This document shows positions 22,359 through 28,800 of a stretch of DNA of 29,801 nucleotides, one piece after another; positions within the stretch are counted from its first letter, which is position 1; every line of letters begins with the position of its first letter. The notes beneath the pieces were generated by a model. The model searched no databases and had not been told where the DNA came from. It worked only from the letters and a program-made list of their open reading frames with translations. The stretch is from a virus: positions 1 to 29,801 of the IMG/VR virus record IMGVR_UViG_3300027749_000377. The stretch is one strand, 5' to 3'. A program made the position numbers and the translations under genes.

Positions 22359-22522
22359 CAAGACGCACAGCAAACGGTCGACCAGTTCCTGTGCTACAAG
22401 GCTCAGCAGGACCTGTAGCACCCAACCCACATGTACCACCACCCATGCCCGCACAGCAGGCAATGACACGATTACCACAGCCTGTGATCAACATGGGACT
22501 GGGCCTGAAACTAAACCCATGA
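22355..22522 (+). CDS. Tiny proline-rich protein, 55 aa
   Basis: A short frame linked by four-base ATGA overlaps to both neighbours (22355-22358 and 22519-22522), strong evidence that it is translated. The product (MTRRTANGRPVPVLQGSAGP then NPHVPPPMPAQQAM and PVINMGLGLKLNP) has about 20% proline, no predicted secondary structure, and a basic N-terminus. The longer overlapping frame from 22315 is an extension of the next gene, not this one. No family is recognised. It may be an extended linker or virion peptide. Confidence 0.6.
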   Translation: MTRRTANGRPVPVLQGSAGPVAPNPHVPPPMPAQQAMTRLPQPVINMGLGLKLNP

Positions 22523-22722
22523 GAGCTAACGAATTCGTCACTGAGAAAAAGCGCATGAAGCGACTGAAAGAACTTACTTTTATGGGCCTGAGTCCTTGCA
22601 CCAAAGACTGTTCAGGACACCGTGCAGGCTACCGATGGTCAAAAGCACGTGGTGGTGTTAGCACAGCAAGCCCAAGCAACAGTTTTAACCGGGGTGCTGA
22701 AATAGCCAAGGCTGGCTACTAA
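22519..22722 (+). CDS. Small basic protein with tag-like N-terminus, 67 aa
   Basis: Starts at the ATG overlapping the previous stop, rather than at upstream in-frame codons (22315). N-terminus MRANEFVTEKKR looks like the tags at 20550 and 27056 (M-K/R-x-N-D/E-x-x-x-E). The body has LTFMGLSPCTKDCSGHRAGY, then RWSKARGGVSTASPSNSFNRG, with two cysteines spaced CTKDC and a run of Arg/Lys. It resembles a small module I recall from T4-like aquatic phages ('PC..DCSGH.AGY.W...RG'). It is basic enough to bind DNA, which would suit an internal head protein; that is inference. It ends overlapping the minus-strand methyltransferase by 4 nt. Confidence 0.72.
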   Translation: MRANEFVTEKKRMKRLKELTFMGLSPCTKDCSGHRAGYRWSKARGGVSTASPSNSFNRGAEIAKAGY

Positions 22723-23438
22723 TTTTTCGTATAAACAAAATACAATCTATCATTGGCATCCTTTTTGTAGGTGTCTAAATGCAAGTTGTATTTCATTTCA
22801 AATTCTTTAACTACTTCAAAAGTCCAATTAAAAATGTCCACATACGGCCCTGTTCGGTGTGTGATTCCAGGATTGGCACGTAGATAAAACTTACCACCTG
22901 TGTCTAGTATATCCACACATTTTTTAAAACGACTTTCTATTTCGTCGCGGCTATTAAAGTTAATTGATCCTAGTGCAATGATAACATCGTGACTGCCAAC
23001 ATAATCAAGTATATCAACCATGTAGTCGGCACAATTATTGTAAGGATCAATACCAACCAAGTTACGGATTCGTCCTTTAAAGGGGTGATACCCACATCCA
23101 ACATCAAGTACGCTACGAGGATTAACAGCGTTAATCTCGTCAGCAAGTTGCCAACCAGTGTAGTCATAGTCTCCGGTCCTGGGTTTCCAGATTTCTCCAA
23201 AGAAGCGATTGATATAACGCTCACTCAAGTCGTCTGTGATATATTTAAGCGAGCCCACGTAATCGCAGGGAAGGCTTAGTTCTGCTTCCACAGCATCTTT
23301 GAACTTTCTATAGCGAGCAGGCGTCCAGGGCAAGTCCTGTACTTGTGTATCAGCCGTGATAGAAATATCAGCATACTTGGGCAAATTAAACGCAGAGTGC
23401 AAATTTTTTTGTAAAAGGTTAAAAATTTTGGTGTTCAT
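22719..23438 (-). CDS. Class I SAM-dependent methyltransferase-like protein, 239 aa
   Basis: Rossmann-type methyltransferase: motif I SVLDVGCGYHPF (109-120), motif II-like LVGIDPY (127-133), then ADYMVDILDY, motif IV-like DVIIALGSINF (151-161), and GGKFYLRANPG after a helix. The ~100 residues before motif I are phage-specific (SLPCDYVGSLKYITDDLSER, IWKPRTGDYDYTGWQLADEI) and may recognise substrate. There are no DNA-methylase DPPY or NPPF motifs, so a DNA target is not indicated; small molecules, proteins or glycans are possible. It is a minus-strand island, convergent with the 67-aa gene and divergent from the Bug gene, with only 51 bp between the start codons. Confidence 0.82.
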   Translation of the reverse strand: MNTKIFNLLQKNLHSAFNLPKYADISITADTQVQDLPWTPARYRKFKDAVEAELSLPCDYVGSLKYITDDLSERYINRFFGEIWKPRTGDYDYTGWQLADEINAVNPRSVLDVGCGYHPFKGRIRNLVGIDPYNNCADYMVDILDYVGSHDVIIALGSINFNSRDEIESRFKKCVDILDTGGKFYLRANPGITHRTGPYVDIFNWTFEVVKEFEMKYNLHLDTYKKDANDRLYFVYTKN

Positions 23439-23489
23439 AAAAAATTTTGATATATAAGTTAGATTTTCAACAGTATTTAAGGAGTTTAC
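23439..23489. promoter_or_regulatory. Short divergent leader with Shine-Dalgarno
   Basis: A 51-bp, AT-rich gap between divergent start codons. AAGGAG at 23478-23483 sits six bases before the Bug gene ATG. TATATAAGTT at about 23450-23459 is a weak -10-like element. No clear -35 is visible in either direction. Confidence 0.4.
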
Positions 23490-24467
23490 ATGTCAATCAA
23501 AAAATTATTAATTGCCGCATTGCTAGTGCCTGTGTTAGCATTTGCCTGGGAGCCTGCTAAACCTGTCACAGTTGTTATTGGCAACACACCCGGGGCTGGA
23601 AATGAAATGGCCTTTAGAAAACTTGCAGAAATTGTGCAGAAACGGAATCCCAATTTTGTGTATGTTGTGCAAAACATTCCTGGTGCCGATTCAGTTGTTG
23701 CCAACAACAAGTTTTTAGAAGCAGCCGCAGATGGCTTGACCATTAATTTGCCCAGCCACATGAGTTCATATGTAACAAATGATATCTGGGAAAAGTCAAT
23801 AAAGAAATACAACTACGACTCATTTGTTGATGTGCTAACAATGGGTAAAAGTCCTTTAGCACTAGTAGCGTCAGTCAAAAGCGGAATTGAAACCCCACAA
23901 GACTTTGTGAAGTACATACAGTCCGGCAAAACAATCAACGTGGCCATTGGCGGCGGCGCACACCGTACTGCTTTTGAATACTTGATGGATCGAGCCCGTG
24001 GCAATCGAGACGCTGTTCGATCCATCAAGTTCAATGGCCCTGTTCCTGCTGTGCAAAGCGTGGGCCAATGGGATGGCAAGACCGGCACTGAATTTGGTAT
24101 CATGCCCATTGCTGTGGCCAAAAGCCTGATAGATGCAGGCCGGGTCAAACCTATTGGATTCACAGGCACAAGAAAGATGCCACAGTTTCCCAACGTTCCG
24201 TTGCTAAACACTGTGGCGCCAGGCATAAACGTATATGCCGCGTGGTCAATTCAATTGCCCCCAGGTACCGGCAAGGACATTACGGAATGGTATCAACGTG
24301 AATTTTCAGCCGCTGTACGTTCAACAGAATATCGAGAATACACAGATGCCAATGTTATCTTTTATGCTGAAGATGAATTGACTCCTGCAGGACTAAAGCG
24401 GCACATGGAAGAATTACGTGCCGCCTTTTTACCTGTGCTGAGCAAGATTGATTTAAGTAAAGAATGA
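23490..24467 (+). CDS. Periplasmic tricarboxylate-type solute-binding protein (Bug/TctC family)
   Basis: Signal peptide MSIKKLLIAALLVPVLAFA (cleavage likely A19|W20), then the family opening KPVTVVIGNTPGAGNEMAFR (cellular Bug proteins: P.GGG.D..AR), QNIPGADSVVANNKFLEAAA (usually N.PGAGG..A....A...DG), SPLALVASVKSG, TPQDFVKYI and IGGGAHRTAFEYL, VPAVQSVGQWDGKTG and PIGFTGTRKMPQFPNVP. At 325 residues it is full length. These proteins capture carboxylates in the periplasm and hand them to the TctAB membrane components, absent here. A phage copy would have to use host TctAB or act in signalling. It is first of four ATGA-linked genes behind a strong AAGGAG. The ligand cannot be deduced. Confidence 0.88.
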   Translation: MSIKKLLIAALLVPVLAFAWEPAKPVTVVIGNTPGAGNEMAFRKLAEIVQKRNPNFVYVVQNIPGADSVVANNKFLEAAADGLTINLPSHMSSYVTNDIWEKSIKKYNYDSFVDVLTMGKSPLALVASVKSGIETPQDFVKYIQSGKTINVAIGGGAHRTAFEYLMDRARGNRDAVRSIKFNGPVPAVQSVGQWDGKTGTEFGIMPIAVAKSLIDAGRVKPIGFTGTRKMPQFPNVPLLNTVAPGINVYAAWSIQLPPGTGKDITEWYQREFSAAVRSTEYREYTDANVIFYAEDELTPAGLKRHMEELRAAFLPVLSKIDLSKE

Positions 24468-25132
24468 AATATATCTTTGATATGAAATCAAATTGGGAAA
24501 CGAGTCGAGCACGTAGCACATATCATTTTAATTCCAAGCAAATTGATCAGCCTGCTGAAGTAATGACATACTTGGGACACATAGAACCCACGTGGTTGGC
24601 AGATTTAAATGACGTAATTGCCACGGCACGGCCAGCAACCTGGGCCACACGAGGCTACAAAGGCGAGGGCATTGAAGCACCACCAGAAGAATTGGCTGCG
24701 GAAGAATATGATTTAACAAGTCACGGCATGAGTCCGGACTTGTCTATCTCGCATTTAAACTGGCGCTTGCCCGAGAGTCTGCGACGCATTAGTGATGCAT
24801 TTGCTCTGGCAGACTGTATGGATCGCATACACGTACAACAGCCCGGACAAGTGTGGAACTTGCACATAGACAAGTTATACAAATGGGATCCAGACCACCC
24901 CGAACAGGTCATGCGAATAATGATACAACTTACAGACTGGCAACCCGGGCAGTTCTGGAGTTACGGCAACTACAACTACAGCCAATGGCGTGCCGGCGAT
25001 GTCACTACATTTGACTGGGCCAATGTCCCGCACTCTACTGCCAATGCTGGATTTGAACCCAGGGCAACATTACAATTAACCGGCATACGAACTGCCGCAA
25101 CCATGGACTACCTAGCGGCAATACCCCGATGA
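24464..25132 (+). CDS. 2OG-Fe(II) oxygenase-like (double-stranded beta-helix) protein, 222 aa
   Basis: The core reads VWNLHIDKLYKW (130-141), giving HxD at H134/D136; then VMRIMIQLTDWQPGQFW; WRAGDVTTFDWANVPHSTAN with H190; and PRATLQLTG with R200. That H-x-D...H plus downstream Arg is the iron/2-oxoglutarate signature of the jelly-roll oxygenases, in a form like the aspartyl hydroxylase-type families. The order and spacing (54 residues from D136 to H190, 10 more to R200) are right. The N-terminal ~115 residues are helical and specific. Substrate unknown. It is translationally coupled to both neighbours, between the Bug protein and the sulfotransferase-like gene. If the iron ligands are not as I read them, a cupin is the alternative. 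Confidence 0.7.
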   Translation: MKYIFDMKSNWETSRARSTYHFNSKQIDQPAEVMTYLGHIEPTWLADLNDVIATARPATWATRGYKGEGIEAPPEELAAEEYDLTSHGMSPDLSISHLNWRLPESLRRISDAFALADCMDRIHVQQPGQVWNLHIDKLYKWDPDHPEQVMRIMIQLTDWQPGQFWSYGNYNYSQWRAGDVTTFDWANVPHSTANAGFEPRATLQLTGIRTAATMDYLAAIPR

Positions 25133-25749
25133 AAACAATCTTAATCTTAACAGGGCCGCAAGGCTCGGGCAATCATTTATGGTCAAAAATATTTGCGCTA
25201 CATCCGCAGGTTTGGGGTTGGTCAGCACTGTTAAATGATTACTGGATAGGGCACGATCAAGAGCCATTTGCCCAGTACTGGCAGGATCCAGAACAGTTAA
25301 AATACTTTAAATGGGCGCAAAGCGACTGGTATGTGACTTCAATGAGTGTGCCTTATATGAATAATGGTGAACCCACTGTGCCTGATTTTAAATCATTTGT
25401 GACTAGATTACAAGTGTCAGGCCTACGTGTGAAGTTTGCTGTGCTGGGACGGGACAGAAACATTGTCCAAATGCAACAAACCCGTGTGCGTGGCGCACCC
25501 ACCCTGGCCACAGCACTGTCAGAGTTTGATCAATTGGCTGCCCCTGTGTATTTGAGTTATGAAATGTTGCATCTTTATGGCACAAAGTATCTAGAAAACG
25601 TACAACAACAATTGGCCTTTCCTATTGCTGTCAACGACGCTAGATTAACGGATATACTAGCAACAGACGCAAATGCCAAGTATTTTCAACCCATCAAGCA
25701 TCATGCCACAGATGATCTTGCACGTCACACTTCAAGGAAACACCGATGA
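25129..25749 (+). CDS. Sulfotransferase-like P-loop protein, 206 aa
   Basis: N-terminal ILILTGPQGSGNHLWSKIFA contains a P-loop-like phosphate-binding loop (GPQGSGNH) of the kind sulfotransferases use to bind 3'-phosphoadenosine 5'-phosphosulfate; the next segment LHPQVWGWSALLNDYWIGHD is typical of phage members I recall. The second sulfotransferase landmark, an Arg-rich strand-turn-helix near the 3'-phosphate site, may be VLGRDRNIVQMQQTRVRG (residues ~107-124). It lacks the Lys of a classical Walker A kinase (GxxGSGNH rather than GKT), which favours sulfotransferase over kinase. It is directly followed by an APS-kinase-like gene that could make its donor. The acceptor is unknown. Fold assignment is by motif only. 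Confidence 0.6.
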   Translation: MKTILILTGPQGSGNHLWSKIFALHPQVWGWSALLNDYWIGHDQEPFAQYWQDPEQLKYFKWAQSDWYVTSMSVPYMNNGEPTVPDFKSFVTRLQVSGLRVKFAVLGRDRNIVQMQQTRVRGAPTLATALSEFDQLAAPVYLSYEMLHLYGTKYLENVQQQLAFPIAVNDARLTDILATDANAKYFQPIKHHATDDLARHTSRKHR

Positions 25750-26588
25750 AACAACCACAACGTATATTGATAATGGGCCTGCCAGGCTCGGGCAAAACCT
25801 ATCTTGCTGAAAGATTAAAACGCTATTTAGAAGCACACATGAATCCCATCAATGAGCATAGTCTTAGACCCATTGCTGATGCACAAGTCACAGTGGCTTG
25901 GCTCAATGCCGACGAAGTTCGCAAACACTACAATGACTGGGACTTCTCTGTAGAAGGTCGCATTAGACAAAGTAAACGCATGCGAGACCTAGCTGATGAA
26001 GCCAACACTGACTATTGTATTGTGGACTTTGTTGCTCCCCTGGTTGAAATGCGCAACAACTTCAAAGCGGACTGGTGCATCTGGGTAGACACAATTGATC
26101 GGGGTCGCTTTGAAGACACAAATCGAGCATTTGTTCCTCCCGAAGTGTATGACTTCCGCATTACAGAACAAAACGCGGAGAAATGGGCAGAGTTCATTGG
26201 ACAACACATTGTTGACAATCAGCGTAGACCTACCTTCAACTGGCAGAAAGAAACTGTTCAAATGTTAGGAAGATGGCAACCCTGGCATGAGGGCCATCGT
26301 GCGTTGTTTGAACGTGCTATTGCAAAAACAGGACAAGTTGTGATACAAATACGCGACTGTCAGGGCTGGCAAGGAACTAATCCTTTTGCTATAGAGCAAG
26401 TGAAACATTATATACGCAGAGATCTAGACCCCATTTATCAAGGCCAATATGAAATACAAGTTGTTCCTAATATTGTTAATATCACTTATGGTCGCGACGT
26501 GGGCTATCGAATCGAGCAAGAGTCCTTTGACGACGCGATTACCGATATCTCTGCGACCAAGATAAGAAAGTCAATGGGATTAGAATAA
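25746..26588 (+). CDS. Fusion of APS-kinase-like P-loop kinase and HxGH nucleotidyltransferase, 280 aa
   Basis: Residues 1-~140: Walker A GLPGSGKT (11-18), then WLNADEVRKHYNDWDFSVEG (52-71) and RIRQSKRMRDLADEA, closely paralleling the LDGDNVR..LN.DLGFS..DR..N.RR signature of adenylylsulfate kinase, then CIVDFVAPLVEMR and IWVDT. Residues ~170-280: LGRWQPWHEGHRALFERAI with HxGH (H181, H184), YGRDVGY (248-254), and ISATKIRKS (268-275), the motifs of the nucleotidylyltransferase alpha/beta superfamily, nearest NadM/cytidylyltransferase types. The kinase would make PAPS from APS if it is a true CysC. What the transferase domain activates is unknown. Last of four coupled genes; the start overlaps the sulfotransferase-like stop. 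Confidence 0.8.
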   Translation: MKQPQRILIMGLPGSGKTYLAERLKRYLEAHMNPINEHSLRPIADAQVTVAWLNADEVRKHYNDWDFSVEGRIRQSKRMRDLADEANTDYCIVDFVAPLVEMRNNFKADWCIWVDTIDRGRFEDTNRAFVPPEVYDFRITEQNAEKWAEFIGQHIVDNQRRPTFNWQKETVQMLGRWQPWHEGHRALFERAIAKTGQVVIQIRDCQGWQGTNPFAIEQVKHYIRRDLDPIYQGQYEIQVVPNIVNITYGRDVGYRIEQESFDDAITDISATKIRKSMGLE

Positions 26589-26599
26589 GATAATTCCAC

Positions 26600-26612
26600 G
26601 CTAAATATTAGC
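26600..26612 (+). promoter_or_regulatory. Late-promoter-like box with inverted repeat before the lysis block
   Basis: CTAAATAT (26601-26608) in a 27-nt gap, embedded in the inverted repeat GCTAA-ATA-TTAGC (26600-26612). It is of the TAAATA type found before other structural genes, and its position at the head of the lysis block fits a T4-style late promoter. The start point would fall at or next to the ATG at 26616. Confidence 0.45.
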
Positions 26613-26615
26613 ACT

Positions 26616-27059
26616 ATGTGGATCTTACACTTTCTTCCTGACAGCATTATTCTTGCATTCTGTAACACTCTGTTATTCGCGGGCATTTTAGCCACCGCGG
26701 CAGGCTTTGTTGCGCATCGTATCCCAGGATTGTGGTCATATCAATTGGGTTTTAAACTGGGTGGTATTGCATTGCTAGTACTAGGCGTGTACTTTCGCGG
26801 TGGACTGGCTGTGGAAGAAACCTGGCGTGAGCGTGTGGCTGCTGTAGAAGCAAGACTTGCTCAGGCTGAAAAGGCTTCAGCAGATGCCAATACAAAAATA
26901 GACACAAAGTCACAAAAGAAAACAACGCAACTACGCGAACGCACCACATACATCCGACAGTATGTGGACCGTGAAGTTGTCAAGTACGATAACACTTGTA
27001 CAATTCCTGAACCATTTATTCGGGCGCATAATGACGCCGCGGAGGCACCTAAAAAATGA
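26616..27059 (+). CDS. Inner-membrane spanin (Rz-like), 147 aa
   Basis: Two hydrophobic segments (residues ~9-32 and ~44-61) are followed by a long, Ala/Gln/Lys/Glu-rich coiled coil (WRERVAAVEARLAQAEKASA...) and a C-terminal stretch RERTTYIRQYVDREVVKYDN, then TCTIPEPFIRAHNDAAEA. This layout (membrane anchor plus periplasmic helix with a terminal IPEPFIRAHN motif) is that of phage inner-membrane spanins in T4-like aquatic phages. Spanins fuse inner and outer membranes in the last step of lysis, partnered here presumably by the lipoprotein at 27919. Having two membrane helices rather than one is unusual, and means the N-terminus would be periplasmic if the coiled coil is too. The stop overlaps the next gene by 4 nt. 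Confidence 0.75.
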   Translation: MWILHFLPDSIILAFCNTLLFAGILATAAGFVAHRIPGLWSYQLGFKLGGIALLVLGVYFRGGLAVEETWRERVAAVEARLAQAEKASADANTKIDTKSQKKTTQLRERTTYIRQYVDREVVKYDNTCTIPEPFIRAHNDAAEAPKK

Positions 27060-27919
27060 AAATAAATGATATTTTAAATGAACAGTGGAGTCAAAAATAC
27101 AAGAGCAGTATCAACTGCTCACACCCCAAAGGGTTTAGTCAACGAGCACATTGTGCCGGCAAAAAGAAACACAACGAAAGTGTTGAAATGGAAATGGTCT
27201 GCGAAGACTGTGGCATGTGTGAAACACACGGTAATGTAATGGAGATTCGGAAGGGTCAGAAAGACTCAAACGGATATACACGTTGTTGGCCGGGCAAACA
27301 CGCCGAAGGCACCAAAAAAGGCAAGAATGGTGGACAGGTGCGTAACTGTGTGCCCAATGAAAGCGTTAACGAAGATGGCAAGCGATGCATGCAATGCGGT
27401 ATGATCAATTGCAAGTGCCCTGGCGATAGTTGCAAGTGCAAGCCGGTCAAGGGTTGGGTGCCTGGCAAAGGATTCCGCAAAGCCATGGACGATGCTGCCA
27501 GTCGAGAACTGGCTGAAGAGTTTGATCTAATAGAAAACATCATTGAAGGTATTGCCGCACAAAATGGTGTAGACGCCGAAGCAGTATGGGCGGACCTAGA
27601 AAGTCTCACAGAAGATGAACTGTATGCGTTTGCTGTGACTTCACAACTGAACGAAGACTGGCAGAAAGCCAACAAGCGCGATAAGACAGATGGCATGAGC
27701 CAAAAGGCCGTGAACTCTTATCGCAGAGAGCATCCAGGATCTAAACTAAAGACTGCTGTGACAACCAAGCCCAGCAAATTAAAGAAGGGTTCAAAAGCCT
27801 CCAAGCGACGCAAAAGTTATTGTTCACGTAGCCGTGGACAAATGAAGATGCACAGCATTAGTTGTAGCAAGACGCCAGACAAGGCCATTTGCAAAGCACG
27901 ACGTCGGTGGAACTGCTGA
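27056..27919 (+). CDS. Cysteine-rich basic protein with capsid-targeting-like N-terminus, 287 aa
   Basis: N-terminus MKINDILNEQWS is nearly the same tag as the 602-aa protein at 20550. Residues ~18-40: INCSHPKGFSQRAHCAGKKK, a Cys/His cluster. Then CEDCGMCETHGN, a segment TRCWPGKHAEGTKKGKNGGQ ending VRNCVPNES, and CMQCGMINCKCPGDSCKCKP, three further possible zinc-binding clusters. An acidic helical middle follows (~residues 150-205). The C-terminal ~90 residues are very basic (KLKKGSKASKRRKSYCSRSR) and end KAICKARRRWNC, a recurring C-terminal domain in aquatic T4-like phage proteins. Mixed zinc clusters and polybasic tail fit a DNA-associated internal head protein. Position between two spanin genes is odd. 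Function is inferred only. Confidence 0.75.
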   Translation: MKINDILNEQWSQKYKSSINCSHPKGFSQRAHCAGKKKHNESVEMEMVCEDCGMCETHGNVMEIRKGQKDSNGYTRCWPGKHAEGTKKGKNGGQVRNCVPNESVNEDGKRCMQCGMINCKCPGDSCKCKPVKGWVPGKGFRKAMDDAASRELAEEFDLIENIIEGIAAQNGVDAEAVWADLESLTEDELYAFAVTSQLNEDWQKANKRDKTDGMSQKAVNSYRREHPGSKLKTAVTTKPSKLKKGSKASKRRKSYCSRSRGQMKMHSISCSKTPDKAICKARRRWNC

Positions 27920-28185
27920 TGCGTTACGCTGTAATACTTGCACTATTATTAACAGGTTGCTCAACTGTGGTTCCTGTTGCTGTGCGGTTTCCCGAGCCTC
28001 CAGGGCGGGGCGCAATGACTGCTTGCCCCGATCTACAGAAATTAAAAGACGATGCAAAGTTAAGCGACGTTGCTACCACTGTGACAGTGAACTACGGTAC
28101 CTATTACGAGTGTGCTGTCAAAGCAGATGCCTGGCAGGAATGGTACGGGATACAACGAATTATATTTGAAAAGGCTGGAAAATGA
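27919..28185 (+). CDS. Small outer-membrane lipoprotein, probable spanin partner (Rz1-like), 88 aa
   Basis: Start is the ATG overlapping the previous stop by one base (TGATG, 27917-27921); an earlier in-frame start at 27889 would lie inside the previous gene and add residues before the signal peptide. Short signal sequence MRYAVILALLLTGC with a lipobox LLTGC (Cys14 acylated), then a proline-containing linker (TVVPVAVRFPEPPGRGA) as in outer-membrane spanins, and a short periplasmic domain with two further cysteines (CPDL, YECA) ending in an amphipathic helix. Classic Rz1 is nested in or next to Rz; here it is separated by one gene, though still in the operon. Endolysin follows with 4-nt overlap. 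Spanin assignment rests on lipobox, Pro content and context. Confidence 0.72.
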   Translation: MRYAVILALLLTGCSTVVPVAVRFPEPPGRGAMTACPDLQKLKDDAKLSDVATTVTVNYGTYYECAVKADAWQEWYGIQRIIFEKAGK

Positions 28186-28799
28186 GCACAATCTTGACAC
28201 TAGACCAATTAAAACAAATGGTCAAGAATCCCCATATTGATCACTGGTATAACACCCTAGAACAATTACTGGACGATTATGATATCAACACTCCGCTACG
28301 TGTGGCACATTTCATAGCACAATGCGCACACGAGTCAGGCAACTTTGTTTTTATCAAAGAAAATCTCAATTACAAGGCCGCCAGCCTACAAAAGATTTTC
28401 GCCAAGTATTTCCCCACTGCTGAATTAGCACAGCAATACGCTAATAAACCCGAACAGATTGCCAACAGAATCTATGCATCAAGAATGGGCAACGGTCCTG
28501 AATCATCTGGTGATGGATATAGATACTGTGGGCGTGGACTCATACAGTTGACCGGCAAAGACAACTACACATTCTTTGCAGGAAGTCTTGGTATTAGTGT
28601 AGAAGAAGCCAGTGAATATCTGGCCACATTTGAAGGCGCCGCACAGTCAGCCTGCTGGTTCTGGGAACAAAACAATTTAAATCGCTTTGCTGACGCAAAT
28701 GATGTCAAAGGTTTGACAAAGGCAATTAATGGTGGCTATATTGGCCTAGAAGATAGACAAAGCCATACGGAACATGCATTACACATACTAGGAACATGA
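28182..28799 (+). CDS. Endolysin, glycoside hydrolase family 19 (chitinase-like)
   Basis: Glycoside hydrolase family 19 lysozyme-like enzyme, 205 residues, that cleaves peptidoglycan glycan chains. Motifs: RVAHFIAQCAHESGNF with catalytic Glu51, FIKENLNYKAASLQKIF with second Glu60, and YRYCGRGLIQLTGKDNYTFF, the highly conserved GRG(L/I)IQLTG.NY block. The C-terminal half (SACWFWEQNNLNRFADANDV, TKAINGGYIGLEDR) is standard for phage GH19 endolysins. There is no signal peptide, so export needs a holin, which is not identified in the window. The gene overlaps the lipoprotein by 4 nt. Confidence 0.92.
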   Translation: MSTILTLDQLKQMVKNPHIDHWYNTLEQLLDDYDINTPLRVAHFIAQCAHESGNFVFIKENLNYKAASLQKIFAKYFPTAELAQQYANKPEQIANRIYASRMGNGPESSGDGYRYCGRGLIQLTGKDNYTFFAGSLGISVEEASEYLATFEGAAQSACWFWEQNNLNRFADANDVKGLTKAINGGYIGLEDRQSHTEHALHILGT

Positions 28800-28800
28800 C

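Noticed and set aside
22135-22494. 119-aa minus-strand frame opposite the Ala-Gln-Pro region
   Set aside because: Shadow of the 602-aa and 55-aa genes, which are linked by overlaps in the plus direction.
22719-23438. DNA adenine/cytosine methyltransferase
   Set aside because: No DPPY, NPPF or PCQ motifs; only the generic SAM-binding motifs are seen.
25746-26588. Bifunctional PAPS synthetase (ATP sulfurylase plus APS kinase)
   Set aside because: The second domain has HxGH and ISATKIR motifs rather than the sulfurylase pattern.
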